Below the pieces are notes generated by a model. It was not told where the DNA came from and made no database searches. It saw nothing but the letters and a program-made list of their open reading frames with translations. DNA of 64,000 nt, taken from an uncultured Pseudomonas sp. (GTDB taxonomy: Bacteria > Pseudomonadota > Gammaproteobacteria > Pseudomonadales > Pseudomonadaceae). This document shows positions 52,266-60,250 of this stretch, one piece after another (the stretch's first letter is position 1; the number at the start of each line of letters is the position of its first letter). A program made the translations under genes and the position numbers. The stretch is from positions 39,804-103,803 of the forward strand of contig NZ_CAMPHV010000018.1 of assembly GCF_946886105.1 (NCBI RefSeq). Direction: 5' to 3'.

Positions 52266-52877
52266 TCAGCGAGTCATCGGCAATGCCGCACCCATCAAGG
52301 CGAATAAACCGCCGCAGCAGCGGTTGAAGCCCTTGCCGCTGCGCTGCAGCCACGGGCGCACGCGTTGGGCCATGCGCGCGAGCAGGTATTCGACCAGGCC
52401 TTCGACCAGGGCGAAGGTCAGCGCCATGATCGCGAACTGCAGCCAGAGATTGCGCTGCGGTTCGAGAAACTGCGGGAGGAAGGCGCCGAAGAACAGAATC
52501 ACCTTGGGGTTGGAAATCGCCGAGAAAAAGCCTTGGCGCAGCAATGCCGTGCCGGGCTTGGCGGCGCTTGGCGCAAGCGCGTCGAGTTGCACGGGCGGGG
52601 AGCGCCAGAGCTGTACGCCGAGCCAGATCAGGTAGGCGCCGCCAAGCCACTTGAGCACGATCAGGGCATCGGCCGAGGCTTTCAGCAGCGCGCCGATGCC
52701 GAACATCGACAGTGCCATCAACACCACGAAGCCGAGCATGCCGCCGACCACCGTCCAGCAGGCTTTGCGGTGGCCATAGAGCGCGCCGTGGCTCAGCGCC
52801 AACAGGCCGTTGGGGCCGGGCGTCAACGACAGGCCGATCACGGCGGTGAGAAACAGCAACCAGGTGGCGAGGGCCAT
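52266..52877 (-). CDS. LysE/RhtB-family exporter
   Basis: 203 residues with six hydrophobic segments. N-terminal family motif GLSLTPGPNGLLALSHGALYGHRKA (described by ends), GAYLIWLGVQLWRS at about 79-92, and GFFSAISNPKVILFFGAFLPQF in the middle. Amino-acid or homoserine-type efflux at the inner membrane. The 213-base gap to its right-hand neighbour 51075-52052 gene start holds no clear gene. Confidence 0.9.
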   Translation of the reverse strand: MALATWLLFLTAVIGLSLTPGPNGLLALSHGALYGHRKACWTVVGGMLGFVVLMALSMFGIGALLKASADALIVLKWLGGAYLIWLGVQLWRSPPVQLDALAPSAAKPGTALLRQGFFSAISNPKVILFFGAFLPQFLEPQRNLWLQFAIMALTFALVEGLVEYLLARMAQRVRPWLQRSGKGFNRCCGGLFALMGAALPMTR

Positions 52878-52917
52878 GTGTGGGTATCCATTGGCGTAAG
52901 TGAGAGAAATGGCCGGT

Positions 52918-53262
52918 CTATTTGCGCCGCCATTGCCCTAGGTACTGGATGTATTGCCCCGGCGGGGTTTTATCGAGGGCCTTCTGCCCGGCGATGGCTT
53001 CCACGTCGGTCAGTTTGATGCCGTTCTGTTCGGCCAGGCGCTGGTATTCGGCGCGCCGCGCCTGGTTGATCAAACGGGCGATTTCAGCGGCTTGGCCGTT
53101 GTCTTCGACGACGCCCAGATAGCCGTTGGGCATTTCGCCGAGTTGGCCACTGGCCTTGGCCCCGCCAAGGGCGGACATGGCGTCGTTGAGCGTCAATGCC
53201 GCAGCCGGCAGGCTCAGGCTGAGCAGCAACAACAGGCTGGCGATACGTTTGAACAGGGTCAT
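52918..53262 (-). CDS. ydbL: YdbL-family (DUF1318) periplasmic protein
   Basis: 114 residues, ATG at 53262 with GGAG upstream. Signal peptide about 1-22 (cut after PAAA). DUF1318 signature GQLGEMPNGYLGVV, INQARRAEYQRLAEQNG and GQKALDKTPPGQYIQ. It is the third gene of ydbH-ynbE-ydbL. In E. coli this set is linked to outer-membrane lipid homeostasis, with YdbL modulating the YdbH-YnbE bridge. Confidence 0.9.
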   Translation of the reverse strand: MTLFKRIASLLLLLSLSLPAAALTLNDAMSALGGAKASGQLGEMPNGYLGVVEDNGQAAEIARLINQARRAEYQRLAEQNGIKLTDVEAIAGQKALDKTPPGQYIQYLGQWRRK

Positions 53263-53273
53263 GGTCGTGCTCC

Positions 53274-53465
53274 TCAAAACAGGCCGCTGGACTCGCTGAA
53301 CACATTGTCCAGCGCCTTATCCACCTTGATATAGATTTCGTGCTCGATCTTCACGTTGAGGTTGATATGGATCGGCTCGTTGGGCATCGCCAGTTGCACC
53401 GTGGGGGTACAGGCCGTGCCGAACAGGCCCAGCAGCAGGATGGCGAAACAACTACGCAAACGCAT
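53274..53465 (-). CDS. ynbE: YnbE-family lipoprotein
   Basis: 63 residues. Lipobox LFGTAC (about 14-19). Mature part TPTVQLAMPNEPIHINLNVK then IEHEIYIKVDKAL, diagnostic of YnbE, which caps the YdbH groove at the outer membrane in E. coli. It follows ydbH by 15 bases and precedes ydbL by 11. Confidence 0.92.
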   Translation of the reverse strand: MRLRSCFAILLLGLFGTACTPTVQLAMPNEPIHINLNVKIEHEIYIKVDKALDNVFSESSGLF

Positions 53466-53480
53466 GGCGCGTCTCCTCGA

Positions 53481-56090
53481 CTAAGGCTCTTTTGGGGTTG
53501 CCGCGTTGCGCTCCAGCATACGCTGCTGCACCCGCCGGGTGATGATCTCGTTCACCTTATCGGTCAGTTGCAAGCTGGCCAGCAGGGTCGGGATGTCTTC
53601 TTCGAGTTGGATCGTGAAGTGAATCGGGCGGCCTTGTTCGATGGCCGGGTTGCGGCCTTGCAGGCGCAGAGCGAGATTCAATTTACCGCTGGGATCATAG
53701 TCGACGCGGCTGCTCAGGGTATCGTACTGAAAGTTCTCCAAGGATTGCGTGACCAGTTGCATGGCCGGGTTGCTGCGGCCCAGGGCGCGAATGCGTTCGG
53801 ATTGAAAGCGCAAATGACCGCCGGGCGCCCGCGCGGCCAATTGCCCGTTGTCGATCTGCAGCCCCTCGGCGCCGAGTTGCAGCGGCAGCTCGCCGTCGAG
53901 GACACCGCTGCCGGCCAGGCCTTCGGTCGGGTAGGCGATGAACAGTTGTTCGAGTTGCAAGCCGTGTACGCGCAGAGGAAACGACAGCGGCCGCCGGCCC
54001 AGATCCCACTGCCCGGCCGCAAGCCTGACGTCGCCGCCGAGCAGCGCCGTTTGCGCCTGATCGATATGCAGTTGGCCCTTGTCCGGCTGGTCGAGGTTGG
54101 CGCTGTAGCGACCGTTCAGGCGCAGCGGGCCGAGCGGAATGCCGGGGTTGGCTTCGGCCAAGCGCAGTTCGTCGAGGTTGAGTTGCAAGCGGTTGCGTTC
54201 GAGGCTTATGCGCACACGGGCGTCCAGGCCATTGAGCAGGGTGCGGTCGTAGATTCCCGCCAGGCCTTTGCCCGTAACCTCGAGGTCGACCCGCGGGGCG
54301 CTGTCGCCGGCATTCTGGCTGAGCCTGGCAGTGGCGTTCAGGCGGCCGCTATTGAGATCGAGCAGAGCGGGCCAGGCGGCCAGGGTTTTACTCAGGGGGT
54401 TGCCGGCGCGCAGAAACACTTCCGGCAGTTGTGCCTGCAATTTGAGATCGCCGCTCGAGTTGCGCTGCACCTGCAGATTCAGCAGCAGATCGGCGTCCGA
54501 GCGCAGCTGGCCGTCGAGTTTCAGCTGTTGCAGGTCGCCGGCGACTTTCCCTTGCCAGCGCCAGCCCTGGGGCTTGAGTTGCGCTTGCTCGAGACGCTGC
54601 ACGCTCAGCTCGTGGGGGCCGGAAAGCGACAGGTGTTGCAGCGTGCCGGTCGGGTAATCGGCGACGAGTTGCAGACCTGGAGCGCTGGCCTGCAAGTGTT
54701 GCAGGCGCAGATCGGGACCCTCCAGCTGACCCAGCTGCAGACTGGAGCCTTTGCCGAACTCGAGGCTTAACCGCGTGCTATCCAGATAACCGTCGAGGCG
54801 CAGGTCGAGCTTCAGCTCACGGGCGCTCCAATCGTCGAGGGCGAGTGCAGCTCTGCTCGCTTGCAGGCGTGCTTGCGCCAGTTGCGCCGCCCAGGGCGGC
54901 GCGTTGGCCAGGGCCACGGTGCTGTGGAACTCGAAGTCGGTGGCGCCTGTGCCGTGCAGGTGTATGACCAGCGGTAGCGAGCGTTCGGCCAGGGATGGCG
55001 GCAACTCGGCCAGCGGTTCGCTCGGTTGGATGCGCAATTGCAGTGAGTCGGTTTGCAAGGCCTCGGGCAGTTGCTGCAGCCAGGCGGCCGCTAGCGCTTG
55101 AAGCTGCATATCGGCTTGCAGGCGTTCGGCGAACCATTGTCCGTTCAGGGCCCGCGCGGCGATACCGAGGTTGCCTTGGGCCTGGCCGATGCCGGGAATC
55201 GGCCAGGGTTCTGGCAAGTCGAGGTCGAGGCTGAATTGGCCGCTGGCGTTGCGCAGCTGTTCCAGGCTCAGTGCCGGATTCTGGGCAGCGGGTAGCTGTA
55301 ATTGCCAATGCGCCGACAATTGCGCCGCGCCGGGAGCGCCGGGCAATTGCAGATCGGCGGGGAGCGCCCACTGGCGCAGCCAGTCTTGCAGGACGGCGGC
55401 TTGGCTCAGCGGCTGGGTGATCAATTCGCCGCGCCAAAGCGGGCCATTGGGGCTGTCCTGCAATTGGCTGCGCAGGTTCAGCTGCGGCTGTTGGTCGATG
55501 CTCAGTTGCAGGTTCAGGTCGAGCGCCTGGGGCTCGCCGCGCAGCGCCGCCTGCCAGCGCAGTCGCTGGCTGCGATGGTCGAGGTCGAGTACGGCATCGA
55601 GCTGCAGCGCGGTTTGTCGGTCGCTGTGCAGACGTAGATCGCCGCGCAACTCACAGCGCCCACTGGCACAGGGCAATTCGGCCCGTAGCTCGGCGATGTG
55701 CAGGCTACGCGGCAGCCAGGCGAGCTTCTGCGCCATTTGTCGTAAATCCGCAGGCGCGCTTGCCGTGGCCGGTGCATCCCGGGGCTGCCAATCCAGCGCC
55801 AGGCGCTGCAGTTCGACATGTTGCCAAAAGGGCGGGGTGAGTTCGAATTGCCGCCAGCTCAGCTGCAGCCCTTGCAGCTCAAACTGGGCGATAGCGGCGG
55901 CGCCATGCTGCTGCAGATTGAGCCGGGCCAGCCCGATGCCGTCACCCGACAAACTGAGGCCTTGCCAGCTCAACTGGCGGATATCATGGCGCTCCAACAG
56001 GCGGACCCAACTGCCGTAGCCGTACAGGCCGAGCAGCGCAAGCAGCGTCAGTACAGCGATAAGCCGCAGCCCGGTACGCCGGCTGATCAT
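53481..56090 (-). CDS. ydbH: YdbH, AsmA-like intermembrane lipid transport protein
   Basis: 869 residues from MISRRTGLRLIAV. One N-terminal anchor helix (about 8-28) and then an almost all-beta, leucine/glutamine-rich body with repeated LDLDHR/LNLQLS strands, expected of a long lipid groove. The C-terminal YdbH region includes GSGVLDGELPLQLGAEGLQI and NFQYDTLSSRVDYD. It bridges the inner and outer membranes to carry phospholipids, redundant with TamB and YhdP in E. coli. First gene of the operon. Confidence 0.9.
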   Translation of the reverse strand: MISRRTGLRLIAVLTLLALLGLYGYGSWVRLLERHDIRQLSWQGLSLSGDGIGLARLNLQQHGAAAIAQFELQGLQLSWRQFELTPPFWQHVELQRLALDWQPRDAPATASAPADLRQMAQKLAWLPRSLHIAELRAELPCASGRCELRGDLRLHSDRQTALQLDAVLDLDHRSQRLRWQAALRGEPQALDLNLQLSIDQQPQLNLRSQLQDSPNGPLWRGELITQPLSQAAVLQDWLRQWALPADLQLPGAPGAAQLSAHWQLQLPAAQNPALSLEQLRNASGQFSLDLDLPEPWPIPGIGQAQGNLGIAARALNGQWFAERLQADMQLQALAAAWLQQLPEALQTDSLQLRIQPSEPLAELPPSLAERSLPLVIHLHGTGATDFEFHSTVALANAPPWAAQLAQARLQASRAALALDDWSARELKLDLRLDGYLDSTRLSLEFGKGSSLQLGQLEGPDLRLQHLQASAPGLQLVADYPTGTLQHLSLSGPHELSVQRLEQAQLKPQGWRWQGKVAGDLQQLKLDGQLRSDADLLLNLQVQRNSSGDLKLQAQLPEVFLRAGNPLSKTLAAWPALLDLNSGRLNATARLSQNAGDSAPRVDLEVTGKGLAGIYDRTLLNGLDARVRISLERNRLQLNLDELRLAEANPGIPLGPLRLNGRYSANLDQPDKGQLHIDQAQTALLGGDVRLAAGQWDLGRRPLSFPLRVHGLQLEQLFIAYPTEGLAGSGVLDGELPLQLGAEGLQIDNGQLAARAPGGHLRFQSERIRALGRSNPAMQLVTQSLENFQYDTLSSRVDYDPSGKLNLALRLQGRNPAIEQGRPIHFTIQLEEDIPTLLASLQLTDKVNEIITRRVQQRMLERNAATPKEP

Positions 56091-56529
56091 GGCTGGAGGT
56101 CCCCGATAGTGATGTGGTGATCGCCTCGGACGGTAACCCATGGGGCGAATGGCTGCCAATCGTCGCTATTTATACCCCGGTTGCATGCCAGATTCGGGTT
56201 GCTGCACCGGCATGGCGCAAAAGCGCCGGTGCGGAAAACGGCCAATGGAGCGGGGCACAAGGCCACTACGGCTTACGGGCGCGCCATCTCGGTGCTGTAT
56301 TTTGACCGGAAAATGCCCCTAAACAGGGCGATCCAGACAACCTGCCGGAAAACTTGTGCACAATTCGCGGGGCCGTTGTCAAGGATCAATTCGCCATTAA
56401 GGTAAATCCTTGATTCTTCTTGCTGATTTTATAAGTCAATGAAAAATATAGTTTTTTTGAGCTGGTGAAAAAATCGTCAGTTTAACCTCAGGCCCCATGA
56501 TATCGGCGATGAGGCCGCTTGCTCCCATG

Positions 56530-56564
56530 TTATCCACCTAGTTATCCACAGCTTCTGTGGATTG
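56530..56564. promoter_or_regulatory. DnaA-box cluster and inverted repeat
   Basis: TTATCCACC at 56530-56538, a perfect DnaA box TTATCCACA at 56542-56550, and TGTGGATTG (inverted, weak) at 56556-56564. ATCCACAG / CTGTGGAT forms a perfect eight-base inverted repeat. The 120 bases to the left are strongly AT-rich. The 578-base gap shows no other gene. Could bind DnaA to regulate the next gene or sequester DnaA; function inferred. Confidence 0.55.
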
Positions 56565-56668
56565 TCTTGGCGGTCGGCTCTAGCTCGCGGGTGAGGGCAT
56601 TTTGCAAGGCTTTACCTCGGCGAAAAAAGGAGTAGAGTGGCGCGCTTTTCCGGCTACCGCTGTTGCCC

Positions 56669-56989
56669 ATGCCCCGCTCACCCGCTCGTTTATCCGTGCA
56701 ACATTCTTCCGCCCCTGCGCATTTGCCGCTGCGTGTCGCGCTGTGGCTGTTGGACAGCCCGCGCCTGGGTCATGCAACCAGCGTCAAACGCTTCGCCGGG
56801 CGCTTGCTCAAGCAGCCGGCACTCAACGGCGTGGTGTCGGCGCAGAGCCGTCTGGGCCGTTTGCTCTGTTGCGATTGCGGCAACAACCCCCGCGATCGGC
56901 GTATCGGCTTGGAAATGCTGCGTCAGGCCGCCCGTGCCGGCGACAATAACGCGCAACTGGAGCTGGACCGGCTCCAACAGTCGCGCTAA
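56669..56989 (+). CDS. Sel1-type small helical repeat protein
   Basis: 106 residues from the ATG at 56669; a TTG two codons earlier is possible. After a variable N-terminus, a Sel1-like unit appears: VSAQSRLGRLLCCDCGNNPRDRR then IGLEMLRQAARAGDNNAQLEL. No signal peptide. Sel1 repeats mediate protein contacts; this is a single-repeat protein of unknown partner. Upstream of rmuC by 147 bases on the same strand. Confidence 0.75.
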   Translation: MPRSPARLSVQHSSAPAHLPLRVALWLLDSPRLGHATSVKRFAGRLLKQPALNGVVSAQSRLGRLLCCDCGNNPRDRRIGLEMLRQAARAGDNNAQLELDRLQQSR

Positions 56990-57136
56990 CCAGCAGCAAC
57001 AGACGCGCATCGGTTGGCTCTGGTCGCCGCGCAAGGCCTGCCAGAGGCCAGGCGCCTGCTGAAAGGCCGCTGATCCCTTCCTGACCGCTCCGCACGGGCC
57101 TGGGTATACTGCCGGGCAACCTGCGCGGAGCCGTTT

Positions 57137-58630
57137 ATGCCAATCGATTTATCTAACCAACTGCCTGCCCTGTTGCTCGGCCTGATCGCGGCGGCCGTGC
57201 CCCTGGCGCTCTTGGCCTGGTCGCTGCAGCGTCGCGCCGCCAGCCTGCAACTCGAATGTAGCTTGCTGCAGGAGCGTCTGGGCAGCGCGCAGCTGGCCCA
57301 GACCGGCCTGAGCGCGCAGCTCGACGGCTGCCGTCAGGAAGTCGCCGATATCCTTGAAATCAAAGCCGATCAGCAAGCCGAGCTGGCCGCCTTGCGCCGC
57401 GAAACCGAGTTGTTGCAGCACGAGCGGCTGGTGGCGCGGGAAAGCGCCCAGGCCTGGCATAGCGAGCGCGAGCAGCAGGAAGCCGAGTTACGCCGCCTGG
57501 GCGCCGAGCGCGCGGCCTTGAGCGCTGAGTTGCGTGAGCAGCAGGACAGCCATCAGCAGCGTCTGAACGACTTGCAAGGCTCGCGCGACGAATTGCGCGC
57601 GCAGTTCGCCGAGCTGGCGGGAAAAATCTTCGACGAGCGCGAGCAGCGTTTCGCCGAAACCAGCCAGCAGCGCCTGGGCCAGTTGCTCGACCCGCTCAAG
57701 GAACGCATCCAGTCGTTCGAAAAGCGTGTCGAGGAAAGTTACCAACAAGAGGCTCGCGAGCGCTTTTCCCTGGGCAAGGAACTGGAGCGCTTGCAGCAGC
57801 TCAATCAACGCCTGGGCGACGAGGCGACCAACCTGACCCGTGCGCTGCAAGGGCAGAAAACCCAGGGCAACTGGGGCGAGCTGGTGCTCGAACGGGTGCT
57901 GGAGCACGCCGGGCTGCAGAATGGCCGCGAGTACCAGACCCAGGTCAGCCTGAAAAGCGCCGACGGCGAGCGCTTCCAGCCGGACGTGGTGATCCGGCTT
58001 CCCGGCGACAAGCAGGTGGTGGTCGATGCCAAGGTCAGCCTCACCGCCTATCAGCAATATGTAGTGGCCGAAACCGATGGCGAACGTCAAGTGGCGCTCA
58101 AGCAGCATGTATTGTCGCTGCGCAGCCATTTGAAAGGCTTGTCGCTGAAGGATTACCAACGCCTGGAGGGCTTGCACAGCCTGGATTTCGTGCTGTTGTT
58201 CGTGCCCATCGAGGCCGCGTTCGCCGCCGCCTTGCAGGTCGATGCCGGTCTGTTCCAGGAAGCCTTCGAGCAGAATATCGTGATCGTCAGCCCGACCACC
58301 TTGCTCGCCACCTTGCGGGTGATCGACAGCCTGTGGCGGCAGGAGCGGCAGAGTCAGAACGCCCGCGAGATCGCCGAGCGGGCCGGGGCGCTGTACGACA
58401 AGTTCGTCGCCTTCATCCAGGATCTCGACGAAATCGGCGCGCGCTTGCAGCAACTCGACAAGGCCTACGCCGCGGCGCGTAACAAGCTCAGCGATGGTCG
58501 CGGCAATATCGTCAGCCGCGTCGAGAACCTCAAGCTGCTCGGCGCCCGCGCCAGCAAAAGCCTGCCCACCGAGGCGCTGGAACGCGCCGCCGGCATGCCG
58601 CATTTCGAGGAAAGTGCCAGCGAGGATTGA
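57137..58630 (+). CDS. rmuC: DNA recombination-limiting protein RmuC
   Basis: 497 residues. N-terminal membrane helix (about 10-30), long coiled coil (about 32-175), then the RmuC nuclease-like domain with GNWGELVLERVLEHAGLQNG (about 254-273), PDVVIRLPGDKQVVVDAKVSLTAY (described by ends) and LVFVP-type strands. In E. coli loss of RmuC raises inversion at short repeats, so it may restrain rearrangement of the repeat-rich DNA seen here. Starts with GCGGAG upstream. Confidence 0.95.
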   Translation: MPIDLSNQLPALLLGLIAAAVPLALLAWSLQRRAASLQLECSLLQERLGSAQLAQTGLSAQLDGCRQEVADILEIKADQQAELAALRRETELLQHERLVARESAQAWHSEREQQEAELRRLGAERAALSAELREQQDSHQQRLNDLQGSRDELRAQFAELAGKIFDEREQRFAETSQQRLGQLLDPLKERIQSFEKRVEESYQQEARERFSLGKELERLQQLNQRLGDEATNLTRALQGQKTQGNWGELVLERVLEHAGLQNGREYQTQVSLKSADGERFQPDVVIRLPGDKQVVVDAKVSLTAYQQYVVAETDGERQVALKQHVLSLRSHLKGLSLKDYQRLEGLHSLDFVLLFVPIEAAFAAALQVDAGLFQEAFEQNIVIVSPTTLLATLRVIDSLWRQERQSQNAREIAERAGALYDKFVAFIQDLDEIGARLQQLDKAYAAARNKLSDGRGNIVSRVENLKLLGARASKSLPTEALERAAGMPHFEESASED

Positions 58631-58646
58631 GGCGCACACGGGCCGC

Positions 58647-59903
58647 CTACGACAACAGCAGCACGGCCAAACCCGCCAGCAAGCCCGCGGCCATGATCGG
58701 CAGCGTGCGCAGGGCCAATTGGCGACCGCCGATCAAGGCGATCAGCAGGCCCTTCATCAGGCTGTTGCTCAACACCGCGAGGAAGATTCCCTGTACCGCC
58801 ACCTGGGCGTTCAAGTCGGCGTCGGCGCTGCGTGCCAGGGACAGCGTGATGGCATCCACATCGGTCAGGCCCGAAAGCAGCGCCACCAGGTACACGCCGG
58901 CATCGCCGAACCAATTCCGTGCCGCTTCCAGCACTAATACGATCAGCAGCAAGAGTGCGCCGAAGCGCAGCGCCGGGACCAGTTCGAACGGGTTCTTCAG
59001 CGGCGGCTCGGCGTTTTCGTCGAGCTGGCTGCTGGCGCTGCGGTAGTAGAAGAACGCACCGGCGGCATACAGCGCGGCCGTCGTCGCCAGGGGCCAGATC
59101 AACTGCGGCAGCAGTTTTGCGTTGATCAACCCGACCTCCAGCAGCACCCGCGGGAACATCAGCGTCGAGGTGGCCAGCAGGCCGCAGGCGAGCAGGGCGT
59201 GCAGATGCCGGTCGCGGTTGAGCCGGGCCAGGCTGATGGTCATCGCGGTGGACGAGACGATGCCGCCGAGCAGCGCGGTGAGCAGCAGGCCATAACGGGT
59301 GCCGACCAGGCGGATCGCCACATAGCCGGCAAAGCCGATACTGGCGATCAGCACCACCATCCACCAGATGACGAAGGGGTTGAACGCCTGCCAGGGGCCG
59401 TAACCCTGGTTGGGCAGGGCCGGCAGCAGTACCAGGGAAATGAACAGCAGTTTCAGCGCGCCCGACAGTTCCGCTTCGCTGAGACGTTTCAGGATCGCAT
59501 GCAGCGACTGTTTCAAACTCAGCAGCAACGCTACCGCGACGGCGCCCGCCGCAGCCAAGGGCGGGTGGCCGGCGACCGCCAGGCTGCCGAGAATAAAGGT
59601 GATCAGCATGGCCACTTCGCTGGTCAGCCCCTTGTCGCCGCTTTGCAGCAGGTCGCCGAAATAGGAGGCCAACACCAGGGCGGCGAATCCGCCGAACGCC
59701 ACCGCCCAGGCGGCCACGCCGAAATGTTCGCCGAGCAGCATGGCGAACCCACCGAGCAGCGCGCTCAAACCAAAGGTGCGAATGCCCGCGGCGAACTGGC
59801 CGTCTTCGCTATTGCGTTCCTGCCAGCCGCGCTCGGCGCCGATCAGTAAACCAGCGGCCAGGGCGCTGGCGAAGTTCAGCAGGGTATCGAGGGCGTCGGG
59901 CAT
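58647..59903 (-). CDS. MgtC/SapB-DUF4010 membrane protein
   Basis: 418 residues; the ATG at 59903 is preferred because AAGG is six bases upstream. N-terminal MgtC-type part with ASALAAGLLIGAERGWQER and GIRTFGLSALLGG, then DUF4010 with GGIVSSTAMTISLARL (about 195-210) and GLTDVDAITLSLA. About eleven membrane segments. Role in ion or stress adaptation is only suggested by family. Convergent with rmuC, 16 bases apart. Confidence 0.88.
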   Translation of the reverse strand: MPDALDTLLNFASALAAGLLIGAERGWQERNSEDGQFAAGIRTFGLSALLGGFAMLLGEHFGVAAWAVAFGGFAALVLASYFGDLLQSGDKGLTSEVAMLITFILGSLAVAGHPPLAAAGAVAVALLLSLKQSLHAILKRLSEAELSGALKLLFISLVLLPALPNQGYGPWQAFNPFVIWWMVVLIASIGFAGYVAIRLVGTRYGLLLTALLGGIVSSTAMTISLARLNRDRHLHALLACGLLATSTLMFPRVLLEVGLINAKLLPQLIWPLATTAALYAAGAFFYYRSASSQLDENAEPPLKNPFELVPALRFGALLLLIVLVLEAARNWFGDAGVYLVALLSGLTDVDAITLSLARSADADLNAQVAVQGIFLAVLSNSLMKGLLIALIGGRQLALRTLPIMAAGLLAGLAVLLLS

Positions 59904-59997
59904 GGGCATCCTTAGCGGGGTGTGATAGCGGCAGTTTAGTCAGCGGGCGCCCCCGGCGCATTGCGGCAGATCAGTGGACGAGTGTCGCGCTCGCTGG

Positions 59998-60080
59998 CAA
60001 TCGCGGCTAAAGCGGAGTACCGCCCAGCCGCTTCCACAAGCAGCGACGCGACAAGCGTGGGAGGGGCTTTAGCCGCGAGC
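59998..60080. repeat. REPIN-like inverted pair
   Basis: TCGCGGCTAAAGC at the left and GCTTTAGCCGCGAGC at the right (preceded by GTGGGAGGGG) form inverted arms around about 50 bases, in the 347-base gap between the DUF4010 and kinase genes. Confidence 0.65.
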
Positions 60081-60113
60081 GGTTCCTAACGCCGCTTCAA
60101 ATGTCGGCTGACC
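60068..60113. repeat. 46-bp direct repeat, copy of the kinase gene 3' end
   Basis: Matches 60233-60278 with four mismatches in 46 bases; the latter covers the last nine codons and stop of the kinase gene and 18 bases beyond. On the minus strand the copy still reads SRHLKRR-stop. Distance 165 bases, with a REP palindrome between. Confidence 0.8.
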
Positions 60114-60119
60114 CGTTCC

Positions 60120-60189
60120 GAAGCTCGGATGTAATCCGGGACATGGGTGGCGGCCGTCCAATCGCTTCCCCGGATTGCATCCGGGCTAC
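60120..60189. repeat. REP-like palindrome
   Basis: GAAGCTCGGATGTAATCCGG ... CCCCGGATTGCATCCGGGCTAC, same family as 6472 and 15077-15510. Lies between the two 46-bp direct repeats. Confidence 0.8.
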
Positions 60190-60250
60190 GGGAGCGCGCG
60201 CCTTTACTTGGAACTGCGGGCAGCCTGAATTTTTTAGCCGCGAGCGGTTC

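Noticed and set aside
56390..56564. A replication origin
   Set aside because: Only two good DnaA boxes, and no dnaA, rpmH, gidA or parAB genes nearby; too weak for oriC.
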